Part shown: one piece after another, positions 20,221 through 28,976 of the stretch
Numbering within the stretch: the first letter of the stretch is position 1
How the letters are laid out: each line of letters opens with the position of its first letter
The notes under the pieces: model-generated
Told to the model about the DNA's origin: nothing
What the model saw: only the letters and a program-made list of their open reading frames with translations
Database searches by the model: none
Source of the DNA: Brevundimonas diminuta
GTDB lineage: Bacteria > Pseudomonadota > Alphaproteobacteria > Caulobacterales > Caulobacteraceae
Direction of reading: 5' to 3'
DNA: 64,000 nt
Assembly: GCF_022654015.1 (NCBI RefSeq)
Contig: NZ_CP073063.1
Span: 2,749,501-2,813,500 of the forward strand
Program-made: the position numbers and the translations under genes

Positions 20221-20295
20221 TTGCAGGTAAAATAAGCAAGCGTATATAAAAATCCGTTGCGGCTGGCCGGGGGCTAACTTAGGCTTCGACCTAAG
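20221..20295 (+). promoter_or_regulatory. Candidate promoter and palindrome upstream of the symporter operon
   Basis: TATATA at 20243-20248 preceded by TTGCAG at 20221-20226 (16-base spacing) is a plausible if weak sigma-70-like promoter. Downstream, CTTAGG-CTTCGA-CCTAAG at 20278-20295 is a perfect 6+6 inverted repeat lying 31 bases before the start codon. It could be a roadblock operator for the divergent IclR protein or an RNA hairpin in the leader. Confidence 0.45.
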
Positions 20296-20326
20296 CCCGA
20301 ACACGGGCGCATCGGGGGAATGCATC

Positions 20327-21901
20327 ATGTCGCTCGCGGGTATCGATCTGGCGATTCTGGCGATCTACGCCATCTTCATCTTCGGCCTGGCCCAGTGGGT
20401 CTCGCGCAGCAAGGCGGGCGAGCAGAAGACCTCCACCGACTATTTCATGGCGTCCAGGAGCCTGCCGTGGTGGGCGATTGGCGCGTCGCTGATCGCGGCC
20501 AACATCTCGGCCGAACAGATCATCGGCATGAGCGGATCGGGCTATGTGATCGGCCTGGGCATCGCCTCCTATGAATGGATGGCGGCGCTGACCCTGCTGA
20601 TCGTGGGCAAGTTCTTTCTGCCGATCTTCCTGCGCAACGAGATCGTGACCATGCCGCAGTTCCTGCAGCAGCGGTACGGGCCGACGATCCGCAACGTGAT
20701 GGCCGTCTTCTGGCTGCTGCTCTACGTCTTCGTGAACGTGACCTCGATCCTGTGGCTGGGCGCCATCGCGGTGCACACCGTCACCGGCTTCAACCAGGAC
20801 TACGCCATCGTCGCCATCGGCGTCTTCGCCCTGGCCTACCAGCTGTGGGGCGGGCTGAAGGCCGTGGCCCTGACCGACATCGTTCAGGTGGCGCTCTTGG
20901 TCTGCGGCGGACTGATCATCGGCTTCATCGCCCTGTCGACTATCGGTGGGTCGGGCGGCGCGGTCGCCGGTTTCCACACCCTGCTGACCCAGTTCCCGGA
21001 CAAGTTCGACATGATCCTGTCCAAGGACAACCCCCACTATCAGGAGCTGCCGGGCATCGCCGTGCTGCTGGGCGGGCTGTGGGTCATGAACATCAGCTAC
21101 TGGGGCTTCAACCAGTACATCATCCAGCGCGCCCTGGCCGCCAAGTCGCTGCCGGAAGCGCAGAAGGGCATCGCCTTCGCCGCCTATCTGAAACTGCTGA
21201 TGCCGGTGATCGTGGTGCTGCCGGGCATGGCCGCCCTGATCCTGGCCCCGAACCTGTCCGCGCCGGACCAGGCCTATCCGACCATGATGAACCTGCTGCC
21301 GGTGGGCCTGAAGGGACTGGTTTTCGCCGCCCTGATCGCCGCCATCATCGCCTCGCTGGCGTCGAAGGTGAACTCGATCTCGACCATCTTCACCCTGGAC
21401 CTCTACGCGAAGATCAAGAAGGACACGCCCGAGCATCAGCTGGTCACGGTCGGCCGCATCGCCGCCGTCGCCGCCGTGATCATCGGCATCCTGACCGCCC
21501 GTCCGCTGCTGGGCGGCTTCGATCAGGCGTTCCAGTTCATTCAGGAGTTTACCGGCTTCTTCACGCCCGGCATCGTCGTCATCTTCATGCTGGGCCTGTT
21601 CTGGAAGCGGGCGTCCGAAGCCGGCGCCCTGACCGCCGCCATCGGCTCGGTCGTGCTGTCGGCCATCTTCTGGTGGCTGCAGGAAACCGGACAGTTCATC
21701 TTCCCCTTCATGAACCGGGTCGGCGTCGTCTTCGTCGTCTCGCTGATCGCAGCGGTGATCGTGTCCCTGCTGGTCCCGGCCAAACCCGACGCCATGAAGA
21801 TCAAGCTGGATAAGATCAGCTACAAGACCTCGCTCGGCTTCAACCTGGCCGGGGCCGGCGTGATCGCCTTCCTGATCCTGGTCTATACGATCTGGTGGTG
21901 A
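20327..21901 (+). CDS. SSS-family sodium/sugar symporter (vSGLT-like)
   Basis: 524 residues with about 14 hydrophobic segments, beginning LAILAIYAIFIFGLAQWVSR. The family signs are the STDYFMASRSLPWWAIGASLIAANIS region (residues about 36-60), where vSGLT has its sodium-site helix, and NISYWGFNQYIIQRALAAKS in the middle. Vibrio vSGLT carries galactose, and the downstream genes dgoK and dgoA are for a galactose-derived acid, so galactose uptake is the best guess; glucose or xylose cannot be excluded. It is the first gene of the operon and ends one base before dgoK. Purine-rich GGGGGAA precedes the ATG. Confidence 0.85.
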   Translation: MSLAGIDLAILAIYAIFIFGLAQWVSRSKAGEQKTSTDYFMASRSLPWWAIGASLIAANISAEQIIGMSGSGYVIGLGIASYEWMAALTLLIVGKFFLPIFLRNEIVTMPQFLQQRYGPTIRNVMAVFWLLLYVFVNVTSILWLGAIAVHTVTGFNQDYAIVAIGVFALAYQLWGGLKAVALTDIVQVALLVCGGLIIGFIALSTIGGSGGAVAGFHTLLTQFPDKFDMILSKDNPHYQELPGIAVLLGGLWVMNISYWGFNQYIIQRALAAKSLPEAQKGIAFAAYLKLLMPVIVVLPGMAALILAPNLSAPDQAYPTMMNLLPVGLKGLVFAALIAAIIASLASKVNSISTIFTLDLYAKIKKDTPEHQLVTVGRIAAVAAVIIGILTARPLLGGFDQAFQFIQEFTGFFTPGIVVIFMLGLFWKRASEAGALTAAIGSVVLSAIFWWLQETGQFIFPFMNRVGVVFVVSLIAAVIVSLLVPAKPDAMKIKLDKISYKTSLGFNLAGAGVIAFLILVYTIWW

Positions 21902-21902
21902 G

Positions 21903-22793
21903 GTGAGTTCAGCGACCGGACTGATCGGGGTCGATTGGGGCACCAGCAATCTGCGCGTCATGCGGATCGCCGAGGGCGGCGCGGTGCTGGACGGCCGCTC
22001 CGACCCGCGCGGCGCCGGCGGCCTTGCGCCCGGCCAGTTTCGCGACGTGCTGAACGCGGTCGCCGGCGACTGGCTGAACGACGGCTTGCCGGTGCTGGTC
22101 AGCGGCATGACCGGGGCGCGGGGCCGGTGGCGTGAAATGGCCTATCTGCCCTGCCCGGCCGGCGTCGCCGAACTGGCGACCGCCGTAGCCAGGCCTGACG
22201 ACGCGCCCCACGTCTCCATCGTGCCCGGTGTCGCCGTGTTCGAGGACGGCCGCCTTCAGGACGTGATCCGCGGCGAGGAGACCCAGGTCTTCGGCCTGGA
22301 CGCGCCTGACGACGCCGTCATCGTCGGTCCCGGCACCCACAGCAAATGGATCCGCACCGCTGGCGGTCGCATCACGGATTTCCGAACCTTCATGACCGGC
22401 GAACTGTTCGCCGCCATCCGCAAGGGCACGATCCTGGGCGCCGAGATGGGCGATCCCGGCGTGGACAACGACGCATTCGCGGCCGGGGTGGAGCGTTCCC
22501 TGCGCGATCCCGCCGTCACCGCCGCCCTGTTCTCGGTGCGGGTCGAGGACTTGGCCGGACGTCTTTCAGCGGCGTCCTCGGCCGACTATCTGTCGGGTCT
22601 GCTGATCGGCGCCGAGGTCGCAGCACAGGCCGACGCCAACCATCGCCCTGTCGTCCTGATCGGCGCCGAGGCCCTAAGCCGCCGCTATGCCGCCGCCCTG
22701 GCGCAGGGCGGTTTCCGAGACGTCCAGATTGCGGACGGCGCCGCTGCCACGGCCAGAGGTCTGTGGCGCATTCACGAGGCCGCACACCAATGA
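21903..22793 (+). CDS. dgoK: 2-dehydro-3-deoxygalactonokinase
   Basis: 296 residues from a GTG start one base after the symporter stop. The N-terminus GLIGVDWGTSNLRVMRI is the phosphate-binding signature of DgoK proteins, and GPGTHSKWIR and TFMTGELFAAIRKGTILG follow in the middle, as in the family. It would phosphorylate 2-keto-3-deoxygalactonate in the cytoplasm, providing the substrate of the next enzyme. The length is normal. The stop overlaps the start of dgoA (ATGA at 22790-22793). Confidence 0.9.
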   Translation: MSSATGLIGVDWGTSNLRVMRIAEGGAVLDGRSDPRGAGGLAPGQFRDVLNAVAGDWLNDGLPVLVSGMTGARGRWREMAYLPCPAGVAELATAVARPDDAPHVSIVPGVAVFEDGRLQDVIRGEETQVFGLDAPDDAVIVGPGTHSKWIRTAGGRITDFRTFMTGELFAAIRKGTILGAEMGDPGVDNDAFAAGVERSLRDPAVTAALFSVRVEDLAGRLSAASSADYLSGLLIGAEVAAQADANHRPVVLIGAEALSRRYAAALAQGGFRDVQIADGAAATARGLWRIHEAAHQ

Positions 22794-23410
22794 TGCCTGT
22801 TTCCATCGAAAGCCTGGACGCCCTGCCGCTGATCGCCATCCTGCGCGGGCTGAAACCGGACGAGGCGGTCGAGGTCGGCGAGGCCATCGTCGCCGCCGGT
22901 TTCCGCTGCCTGGAAGTGCCGCTGAACTCACCCGAGCCGCTGGATAGCATCCGCCGTCTACGTCAGGCGCTGGACGGCCGCGCCCTGGTCGGCGCCGGCA
23001 CGGTGCTGAACGTCGCAGCGGCGCGAGAGGTCGCACAGGCCGGCGGCCAACTGATCATCTCGCCCAACACCAATGTCGAAGTGATCGCCGAGACCAAGAC
23101 CCTGGGCCTGTTATCCTTGCCCGGCTTCTTCACCCCTTCCGAAGCGTTCGCCGCCCTGGACGCCGGCGCCGACGCCCTGAAGCTCTTCCCTGCCGAGATC
23201 GCCGGGCCCAAGGGCCTGAAAGCCGTCCGCGCCGTCCTGCCTGCCGAAGCCCGCATCTACCCCGTCGGCGGCGTCGATCCCGACAGCATGCCCGCCTGGC
23301 GCTCCGCCGGCGCCTCCGGCTTCGGTATCGGCTCTGCGGTCTTCAAGCCGGGACAGTCAGCCAAACAGGTCGCCCGTCAGGCAGCCGCCTTCGTAGCGCA
23401 TTGGTCCTGA
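22790..23410 (+). CDS. dgoA: 2-dehydro-3-deoxy-6-phosphogalactonate aldolase
   Basis: 206 residues starting at the ATG inside the dgoK stop codon. It is a class I KDPG/KDPGal aldolase: PLIAILRG, the EVPLNSPEP motif (DgoA-like, where Eda has a different sequence), VGAGTVLN, ISPNTNVEVI, LPGFFTPSEA and the Schiff-base Lys in DALKLFPAE. It splits KDPGal to pyruvate and glyceraldehyde 3-phosphate, ending the De Ley-Doudoroff pathway. It is the last gene of the symporter-dgoK-dgoA operon; a gene-poor stretch follows. Confidence 0.9.
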   Translation: MMPVSIESLDALPLIAILRGLKPDEAVEVGEAIVAAGFRCLEVPLNSPEPLDSIRRLRQALDGRALVGAGTVLNVAAAREVAQAGGQLIISPNTNVEVIAETKTLGLLSLPGFFTPSEAFAALDAGADALKLFPAEIAGPKGLKAVRAVLPAEARIYPVGGVDPDSMPAWRSAGASGFGIGSAVFKPGQSAKQVARQAAAFVAHWS

Positions 23411-24134
23411 TCAGAAAGGCAAACCGCCACGCTCGCATCTTCTATCAGATCAAGGCAACGGCTGAGGGTGAGCTTATGGGCAATCGGTCCAATGGTTCAG
23501 CCGTTAGCTCCGCAAGGTTTGCGGCGTCGTTGATGATCGGGTGGTGTTCCAATCGTTCCTCCATAGCTTCAAGCACTACGCTCGTGCGGGGAGCGTCTAA
23601 ACCGAGACGTCCAACGAAATTATGGCCCCTGAACCGGGGGCGTGGTCGATCAATATGCCTGTCTGGAATAATCCCTAGCGCCGCTGATCGAGGGCATGGC
23701 ACGCTATCGGGTGCCGGGCTTCGCTCTGCCGCCCTCGCCAGCTTCCCTGAAATAGCCGGGAAGACCGGAAAATTGTGCGCCGGGGGGGCAGATAGGTTTC
23801 GGCTGGGTTGATTTGCTCGTCAGGGACGGCGAGGCCCCTTAAAGCGCGTTTCTCAGATGGCGGCGGCCAGGCCTGCGGAGGCGATACCGAGTGCTTGCGG
23901 TTTGGATTGCGCGCTGCTGCCGTGTCGACCCTGCGCGGAATAGTCCGAAGCCCTGTCGTTGTCGATGCGGGCCTGAGTACCGGGCGCGATGATGCCTGTC
24001 ACGAGGACGCCGGGGCTGCTAGCCCGGCTGGCGTTTAGGTCCTCCGGGCGCATCGTCGTCGGCGGGGCTTGCTGCGCTGCGGCCTGAGCCTCTGGGAAGT
24101 CAACGCTCTCCCGGCTCAGAGCGGCCTTCGCTCT
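23411..24134. other. Gene-poor remnant stretch between dgoA and the broken integrase
   Basis: About 720 bases in which no open frame looks like a real gene. The frames present (85 residues at 23445-23702 minus, 101 residues at 23853-24158 minus, and plus-strand ones) lack ribosome-binding sites and recognisable motifs. Base composition looks less GC-rich than in the flanking genes. Its position beside an integrase scar suggests decayed island DNA. Confidence 0.5.
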
Positions 24135-24583
24135 ATCCGATATTACTACGATCGCCACGGCAATATGCGTTGGCGGTTTCGTAAGAAGGGTCTGCCTGAA
24201 TGTCAGACGCGCAAGACGTTCGATTCCGTTGCGTGGTGGACTTGGTACACTTGGTTCTACTGACGACCGAACAAGGCAAACCCTTCACCGCAAAAGGCTT
24301 CGGCAACTGGATCAGCAAGGCGGCAGAGCGGGCAGAGTTACCCCACTGTTCGGCGCACGGTCTGCGTAAAGCTGCAGCACGGCGACTCGCAGAGGCCGGC
24401 TGCTCGGCGCACGAGATTATGGCCATCACCGGCCACCAAACTCTCAAAGAAGTCGAACGGTACACGCGAGAGGCGGGGCGCCGCGACTTGGCGGACAGCG
24501 CCATGAAGCGCATCGGGCAAAGTACGCAAACAGAACAAAATCTGTCTAACCCGTCACCTGCGGTTAGACAGTCCGGAGGATAA
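24135..24583 (+). pseudogene. Degenerate tyrosine-recombinase integrase
   Basis: An N-terminal piece, RYYYDRHGNMRWRFRKKG (about 24138-24191), is typical of phage/island integrase starts. After a frame change near 24205-24240 the C-terminal catalytic domain continues in another frame to 24583: GKPFTAKGFGNWI, HGLRKAAARRLAEAG, ITGHQTLKEVERYTREAG. The His-x-x-Arg, the second His and the Tyr nucleophile are all kept, but the core-binding domain and first catalytic Arg are gone. An internal deletion with a frameshift explains this. It ends 32 bases from the 3' end of a tRNA-Ser gene, the usual attachment target. It is almost certainly inactive. Confidence 0.82.
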
Positions 24584-24615
24584 GATTATGAAAGTATACG
24601 ATAAAATTTGCGGGG

Positions 24616-24705
24616 TGGCGGACAGAGAGGGATTCGAACCCTCGGTAGGCTTTCACCTACACACGCTTTCCAAGCGTGCGCGATCGACCACTCCGCCACC
24701 TGTCC
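24616..24705 (-). tRNA. tRNA-Ser (anticodon GGA)
   Basis: The minus strand folds as a class II tRNA: acceptor GGACAGG with TCTGTCC plus G and an encoded CCA (24616-24618), anticodon stem CACGC/GCGTG around the loop TTGGAAA, a long variable arm GTAGGTGAAAGCCTAC, and a T arm with GGTTCGAATCC. The anticodon GGA reads UCC and UCU serine codons. An integrase remnant adjoins its 3' end. Confidence 0.96.
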
Positions 24706-24844
24706 GTTTCACGCTGCGTCTTGCGCGCCGCCGGAGGTCGATCCGGCGGGAGGCGGGCCTGATAGAACACCCTCGCCCCCTCGGCAAGCGCCTCTCGCAT
24801 CCCCATATGGACTTCAACGCCATTTTCCGATGAGAGAGCCGCAA

Positions 24845-25495
24845 ATGCTGTTCAAGAAGACTGCCGAAATGCCTACGCCCGAGACCGCCCTGCCCGGCCG
24901 CGCCGCGCCGTTGGACACCGACGTCAACCACTATGTCAGCGGTCATCCGCTGAAAGGGCCCTATCCCGACGGGTTCCAGACCGCCATCTTCGGCATGGGT
25001 TGTTTCTGGGGTGTCGAGCGCATCTTCTGGCAGTTGCCGGGCGTGTGGGTGACCTCGGCCGGCTATTCCGGCGGCATCACGCCCAACCCGACCTATGAGG
25101 AAACCTGCACCGGCCGGACGGGTCATACCGAGGTGGTCAAGGTCGTGTTCGACCCGAGCGTCATCACCTACGCCGAACTGCTGAAGACCTTCTGGGAGAA
25201 CCACGACCCGACCCAAGGCATGCGCCAGGGCAACGACATCGGCACCACCTATCGCTCGGCCATCTACACGCTGAACGCCGAGCAGCAGGCGGAGGCGGAA
25301 GCCTCGCGCGACGCCTATCAGGCCGCTCTGACCCAGGCCGGGCGCGGGACGATCACCACCGAGATCGAGCCGGCGGGCGACTATTTCTACGCCGAGGGTT
25401 ATCACCAGGGCTATCTGGCCAAGAACCCGGCCGGATACTGCGGCATCGGCGGGACCGGCGTGGTCTGCCCGATCGGGGTCGGCGTCGACGCCTGA
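24845..25495 (+). CDS. msrA: Peptide methionine sulfoxide reductase A
   Basis: 216 residues from the ATG at 24845, favoured by GAGAGAG upstream; an in-frame ATG at 24830 is an alternative. The catalytic motif [11 protein letters not shown] is near residue 52, with GYSGG and the [11 protein letters not shown] strand following. The C-terminal cysteines in [14 protein letters not shown] are the probable resolving residues. It reduces methionine-S-sulfoxide in proteins with thioredoxin. There is no signal peptide, so it is cytoplasmic. It stands alone, between the tRNA and a metabolic gene. Confidence 0.95.
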   Translation: MLFKKTAEMPTPETALPGRAAPLDTDVNHYVSGHPLKGPYPDGFQTAIFGMGCFWGVERIFWQLPGVWVTSAGYSGGITPNPTYEETCTGRTGHTEVVKVVFDPSVITYAELLKTFWENHDPTQGMRQGNDIGTTYRSAIYTLNAEQQAEAEASRDAYQAALTQAGRGTITTEIEPAGDYFYAEGYHQGYLAKNPAGYCGIGGTGVVCPIGVGVDA

Positions 25496-25505
25496 CCCTT
25501 GCGAC

Positions 25506-25530
25506 GGCCGCCGGGTTTCAACCGGCGGCC
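25506..25530 (+). terminator. Hairpin after msrA
   Basis: A 9-base-pair perfect stem GGCCGCCGG/CCGGCGGCC (25506-25514 with 25522-25530) around a 7-base loop lies 10 bases after the msrA stop. No T run follows, so termination strength is uncertain. Confidence 0.45.
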
Positions 25531-25566
25531 AGTCGGCCTATGGATCGGCGAAAAATGGGAGCGCTC

Positions 25567-26889
25567 ATGTCCGCCTTCGTCCATCCTGACGAAATCCGCA
25601 GCCGGTTTTCGGCCGCCCTGTCCGCCATGTACCGGGCCGAGGTGCCGCAATACGGCGACCTGCTGACGCTGGTGGCGGACATCAATGCGCAGGCGTTGAA
25701 GGCGGATGCCGGCGGAGTCGACCGGCTGGCGGCGTCCGGCGAACTGGCGCGTCTGTCGGAGGAGCGCCACGGCGCCATCCGCGTCGGCACGGCCGATGAA
25801 CTGGCCACGATCGCGCGCGCCTTTGCGGTCATGGGGATGGAGCCGGTCAGCTACTACAACCTCGCTCCCGCCGGGGTGCCGGTCCATTCGACCGCCTTCC
25901 GCCCCGTCGATCCGGCGGCGCTGGCGCGCAATCCGTTCCGGGTCTTCACCTCGCTGCTGCGGCTGGAGTTGATCGAGGACGAAGCCTTGCGTGCAGAGGC
26001 GGCCGAGACCTTGGCCCGCCGCGACATCTTCACCCCCGGCGCGCGTGAGTTGATCGAGACGGCGGAGACTGTGGGCGGTCTGGACGAGGACCAGGCCGAC
26101 CGTTTCGTGTCCGAACTGTTGGAAACTTTCCGCTGGCACGCCCAGGCGACCGTCAGCGTAGAGACCTATGAGCGGCTGGTCGCCGCCCACCGACTGATCG
26201 CCGATGTAGTCAGTTTCAAGGGGCCGCACATCAACCACCTGACGCCGCGCACGCTGGACATCGATGCGGCCCAGGCCGCCATGCCCGCGCGCGGCATCAG
26301 CCCGAAGGAAACCATCGAGGGTCCGCCCGCCCGTACCTGTCCGATCCTGCTGCGCCAGACCAGCTTCAAGGCATTGCAGGAGGCGATCACCTTCCCCGGC
26401 GCCGACGGCCCCACGGCCGGCGCCCACACCGCCCGCTTCGGCGAGATCGAACAGCGCGGCTGCGCCCTGACCCCGGCCGGTCGCGCCCTGTATGACGCGG
26501 CCCTGGCGAAGAAGGACTTCTCCGCCCTGCCCGACGACTGGGACGCGCTGCGCCGCGCAGACCTCGCCTGGTTCCGTTATCGCCCGACGCCTGAGGGCTT
26601 GGCCGCCCGCGCCGAGACCGCCGACCTGGAAGCCCTGATCTCCTCGGGCCACGTCGTCGCCGAACCCATCACCTATGAAGACTTCCTGCCGGTCAGCGCC
26701 GCCGGCATCTTCCAGTCCAACCTGGGGTCGGAGGCCCGCGAAACGGCCTACGCCGTCGATCCCGCAAAGGCCGATTTCGAACAGGCGCTGGGCCGCCCGG
26801 TCCAGGACGAGATGGCCCTGTACCGCGCCGAACAGGAGGCCTCGATCACAGCGACGCTCAAGGCCTTGGGCCTGACGGAAACGGTCTAG
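25567..26889 (+). CDS. 2-oxoadipate dioxygenase/decarboxylase family protein (DUF1338, YdcJ/HglS-like)
   Basis: 440 residues from the ATG at 25567 (GGGAGC upstream). It carries features of DUF1338 proteins: VPVHSTAFRPVD, FKGPHINHLTPRTLDID and FGEIEQRGCALT, containing the two His and one Glu expected to bind iron. Members characterised in Pseudomonas convert 2-oxoadipate to 2-hydroxyglutarate with loss of carbon dioxide during lysine breakdown. It stands alone here with no other lysine-catabolic genes in the window, so the family call is strong but the physiological substrate is inferred. Confidence 0.85.
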   Translation: MSAFVHPDEIRSRFSAALSAMYRAEVPQYGDLLTLVADINAQALKADAGGVDRLAASGELARLSEERHGAIRVGTADELATIARAFAVMGMEPVSYYNLAPAGVPVHSTAFRPVDPAALARNPFRVFTSLLRLELIEDEALRAEAAETLARRDIFTPGARELIETAETVGGLDEDQADRFVSELLETFRWHAQATVSVETYERLVAAHRLIADVVSFKGPHINHLTPRTLDIDAAQAAMPARGISPKETIEGPPARTCPILLRQTSFKALQEAITFPGADGPTAGAHTARFGEIEQRGCALTPAGRALYDAALAKKDFSALPDDWDALRRADLAWFRYRPTPEGLAARAETADLEALISSGHVVAEPITYEDFLPVSAAGIFQSNLGSEARETAYAVDPAKADFEQALGRPVQDEMALYRAEQEASITATLKALGLTETV

Positions 26890-26975
26890 TCTGTTCAACC
26901 GGATGCGGGGCTGGCGGCGCCCCGCGTCCATCCGGCGTCTTGCCTGATGCGCGTCCCCGGATCATAGACGCGGCC

Positions 26976-28823
26976 GTGAACCCGTCCGCTTCCCCGACCC
27001 AGCGCCGTTACGATCTCGACTGGATCCGGGTCGGCGCCTTCGGCCTGCTGATCCTGTATCATGTGGGCCTGGTCTACGGGGTCTATGACTGGCACATCCA
27101 CAGCGCCCACACCTTCGAGTGGATGCGCGAGGCGATCCTGGTCACCAATCCCTGGCGGCTGACTCTGCTGTTTCTGGTGTCGGGCGCCGCCCTGCGGTTC
27201 ATGACCTTCCGGCGCACCCCGCGCCAGGTCGCCCGCGCCCGGTTCGAGCGGCTGGTCCCGCCCCTGATCTTCGGCGCCCTGGTTCTGGTGCCGATCCAGT
27301 CGTGGATCGAGTCGATGGACAAGGGCGGCTGGCCCGGCGGCGTCGCCGGCTTCGTCGCTTGGCTAAGCCATGAGTTCGGCTGGAGTGGCCTCGCCGACGG
27401 CGTGCCGGTCAACCATCTGTGGTTCATCGTCTATATCGCCGTCTACAGCCTGATCGCCGTGGTCCTGTGGTGCCAGCCCGGCCTGATCGACCGACTGGGG
27501 AACGGGTTGGAAAAGGCGCTGACCGGCCCACGCCTGCTGGTCCTGCCGATCCTCTATCTGTTCGCCATCCGGTGGCTGCTCTTTCCCTGGTTCGGCCTGA
27601 CCAACACTCTGCACAACGACTGGTACAATCACGCCCTGTCGCTGGTCGCCTTCCTGTTCGGCTTCAGCATCGTGGGGCGTGAGAGCCTGTGGCGCACGAT
27701 GGAGCGGTATCGCTGGATCGCCCTGGCCCTGGCGGCCGTCGCCCTGCCGATCATGATGGTCCAGGTCTGGCATCCCGGCGCGCGGGCCTTCTGGGGCGTG
27801 CCCAAGGCCGCCGTTTACGGCATCGACCAATGGGCGGTGATCGTCGCCATCCTGGGCTTCGGCTATCGCCATCTGCGCGACCGGGGCGGCCCTGCGCTCA
27901 ACTATCTGACCCAGGCCACCTTCCCCCTCTATCTGGCGCACCAGACGGTGCTGGTCGCGGCCGTCTGGATCATCCGACCGGCGAACCTGCCGGCGCCGGT
28001 CGAACTGCTGTCCCTGATCGCCGTCACCTTCGTCGGCAGCCTGGCGATCTATGAGGTCGTACGGCGCATCCCGGCCATTCGCCCCTTGTGGGGGCTGAAG
28101 CCGCTGGACGGCCGGCCCTGGCCGCTGGACCTTCAGGCCCTGCTGAAGCCGCAGATTCGCTATCACCGCCGTCGGCGACTGCTGGGCGTGGGCGTCGCAG
28201 CCCCGCTTCTGGCCCTGACGGTGGTCGCCGTGGCCATCCTCGCCTACCCCGGGTTCAACAATGCGACCCAGTATCTCAGCGAACTGGGCGGGGCGACGGC
28301 CAAGGCGCCGATCATCTTCAACGGCGGGGTCTTCGTCGCCGGCGTCATGGCCGGGCTGGCGGGGATCGGATTCGGCCTGGCCATCTACGCCCTGACCGGC
28401 GCGCGCGTCGCGGCCTGGGTCATCGCCATTGTCTTCATCCTGGCCGGCGGCGGCATGTCGGCCTCGACCCTGTGGCCCTGGCCCGATCCGCGCCACATGA
28501 TCATCAACCTGGCCCTGGGCATCCAGCTGGCGCCGATGTTGCTGCTGTGGGGCCTGGCCAAACGCCGCGACGTGCCGCGCCTGAAGCTCTTTCTCGTCGT
28601 CACCTTCGTCGTCATGGCGATCCTGACGGTCCTCACCAAGCACCTCGTCTTCCCCGGCACGGTCAATGACGCCAACGTCGGCTGGTGGGAGCGTCTCTAC
28701 GCCATCGTCCTGGTCTGCTGGGTGGGGGTTGCAGCCTGGGTCCTGGACCGTAAACTGCTGTCGGTCGCCACGGAGTCGCCGCACGGTCGCCCGGCTGCCG
28801 CCCCGTTCGACGTTCCGGCCTGA
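26976..28823 (+). CDS. Fused membrane protein: acyltransferase-3 domain plus DUF998-like domain
   Basis: 615 residues from a GTG start; a TTG at 26940 in the same frame is possible, and neither has a good ribosome-binding site. Residues 1-390 are an acyltransferase-3 (OpgC/OafA-like) membrane domain starting RRYDLDWIRVGAFGLLILYHVG with the conserved His, and LFLVSGAALRFM. After a hydrophilic linker (residues about 380-410) a second membrane domain begins with PGFNNATQYLSELGG, a DUF998 signature, and about five hydrophobic segments. The two domains usually occur as separate proteins. Being just upstream of opgH, it may add acyl groups to periplasmic glucans. Confidence 0.75.
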   Translation: MNPSASPTQRRYDLDWIRVGAFGLLILYHVGLVYGVYDWHIHSAHTFEWMREAILVTNPWRLTLLFLVSGAALRFMTFRRTPRQVARARFERLVPPLIFGALVLVPIQSWIESMDKGGWPGGVAGFVAWLSHEFGWSGLADGVPVNHLWFIVYIAVYSLIAVVLWCQPGLIDRLGNGLEKALTGPRLLVLPILYLFAIRWLLFPWFGLTNTLHNDWYNHALSLVAFLFGFSIVGRESLWRTMERYRWIALALAAVALPIMMVQVWHPGARAFWGVPKAAVYGIDQWAVIVAILGFGYRHLRDRGGPALNYLTQATFPLYLAHQTVLVAAVWIIRPANLPAPVELLSLIAVTFVGSLAIYEVVRRIPAIRPLWGLKPLDGRPWPLDLQALLKPQIRYHRRRRLLGVGVAAPLLALTVVAVAILAYPGFNNATQYLSELGGATAKAPIIFNGGVFVAGVMAGLAGIGFGLAIYALTGARVAAWVIAIVFILAGGGMSASTLWPWPDPRHMIINLALGIQLAPMLLLWGLAKRRDVPRLKLFLVVTFVVMAILTVLTKHLVFPGTVNDANVGWWERLYAIVLVCWVGVAAWVLDRKLLSVATESPHGRPAAAPFDVPA

Positions 28824-28863
28824 CTTCACCCCCACATTTTTTGGCTTCATCAACATTGCGTGA

Positions 28864-28892
28864 TTGAAAATCGCGCGAATGTGATCGATTAT
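28864..28892 (+). promoter_or_regulatory. Candidate promoter of opgH
   Basis: TTGAAA at 28864-28869 and GATTAT at 28887-28892 with 17-base spacing match sigma-70 elements at 5 of 6 and 4 of 6 positions. The site falls 85 bases upstream of the ATG preferred for opgH. Confidence 0.4.
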
Positions 28893-28976
28893 GCAGATCG
28901 TGTTGCAGTGCAGCACTCCGCGTCGTCCCCAGCCCTCGGGACGACATCCGGTTCACTCGGGGGCGTCCAGAGCGGC

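Noticed and set aside
20291..22108. A 605-residue minus-strand frame opposite the symporter and dgoK
   Set aside because: It is low-complexity (Asp, Gln, Gly, His) sequence on the opposite strand of two well-supported genes; a shadow of codon bias.
28860..28976. A GTG start giving a 39-residue longer OpgH
   Set aside because: The extra residues look random and the stretch contains a better promoter candidate; the ATG at 28977 is preferred, though not proven.
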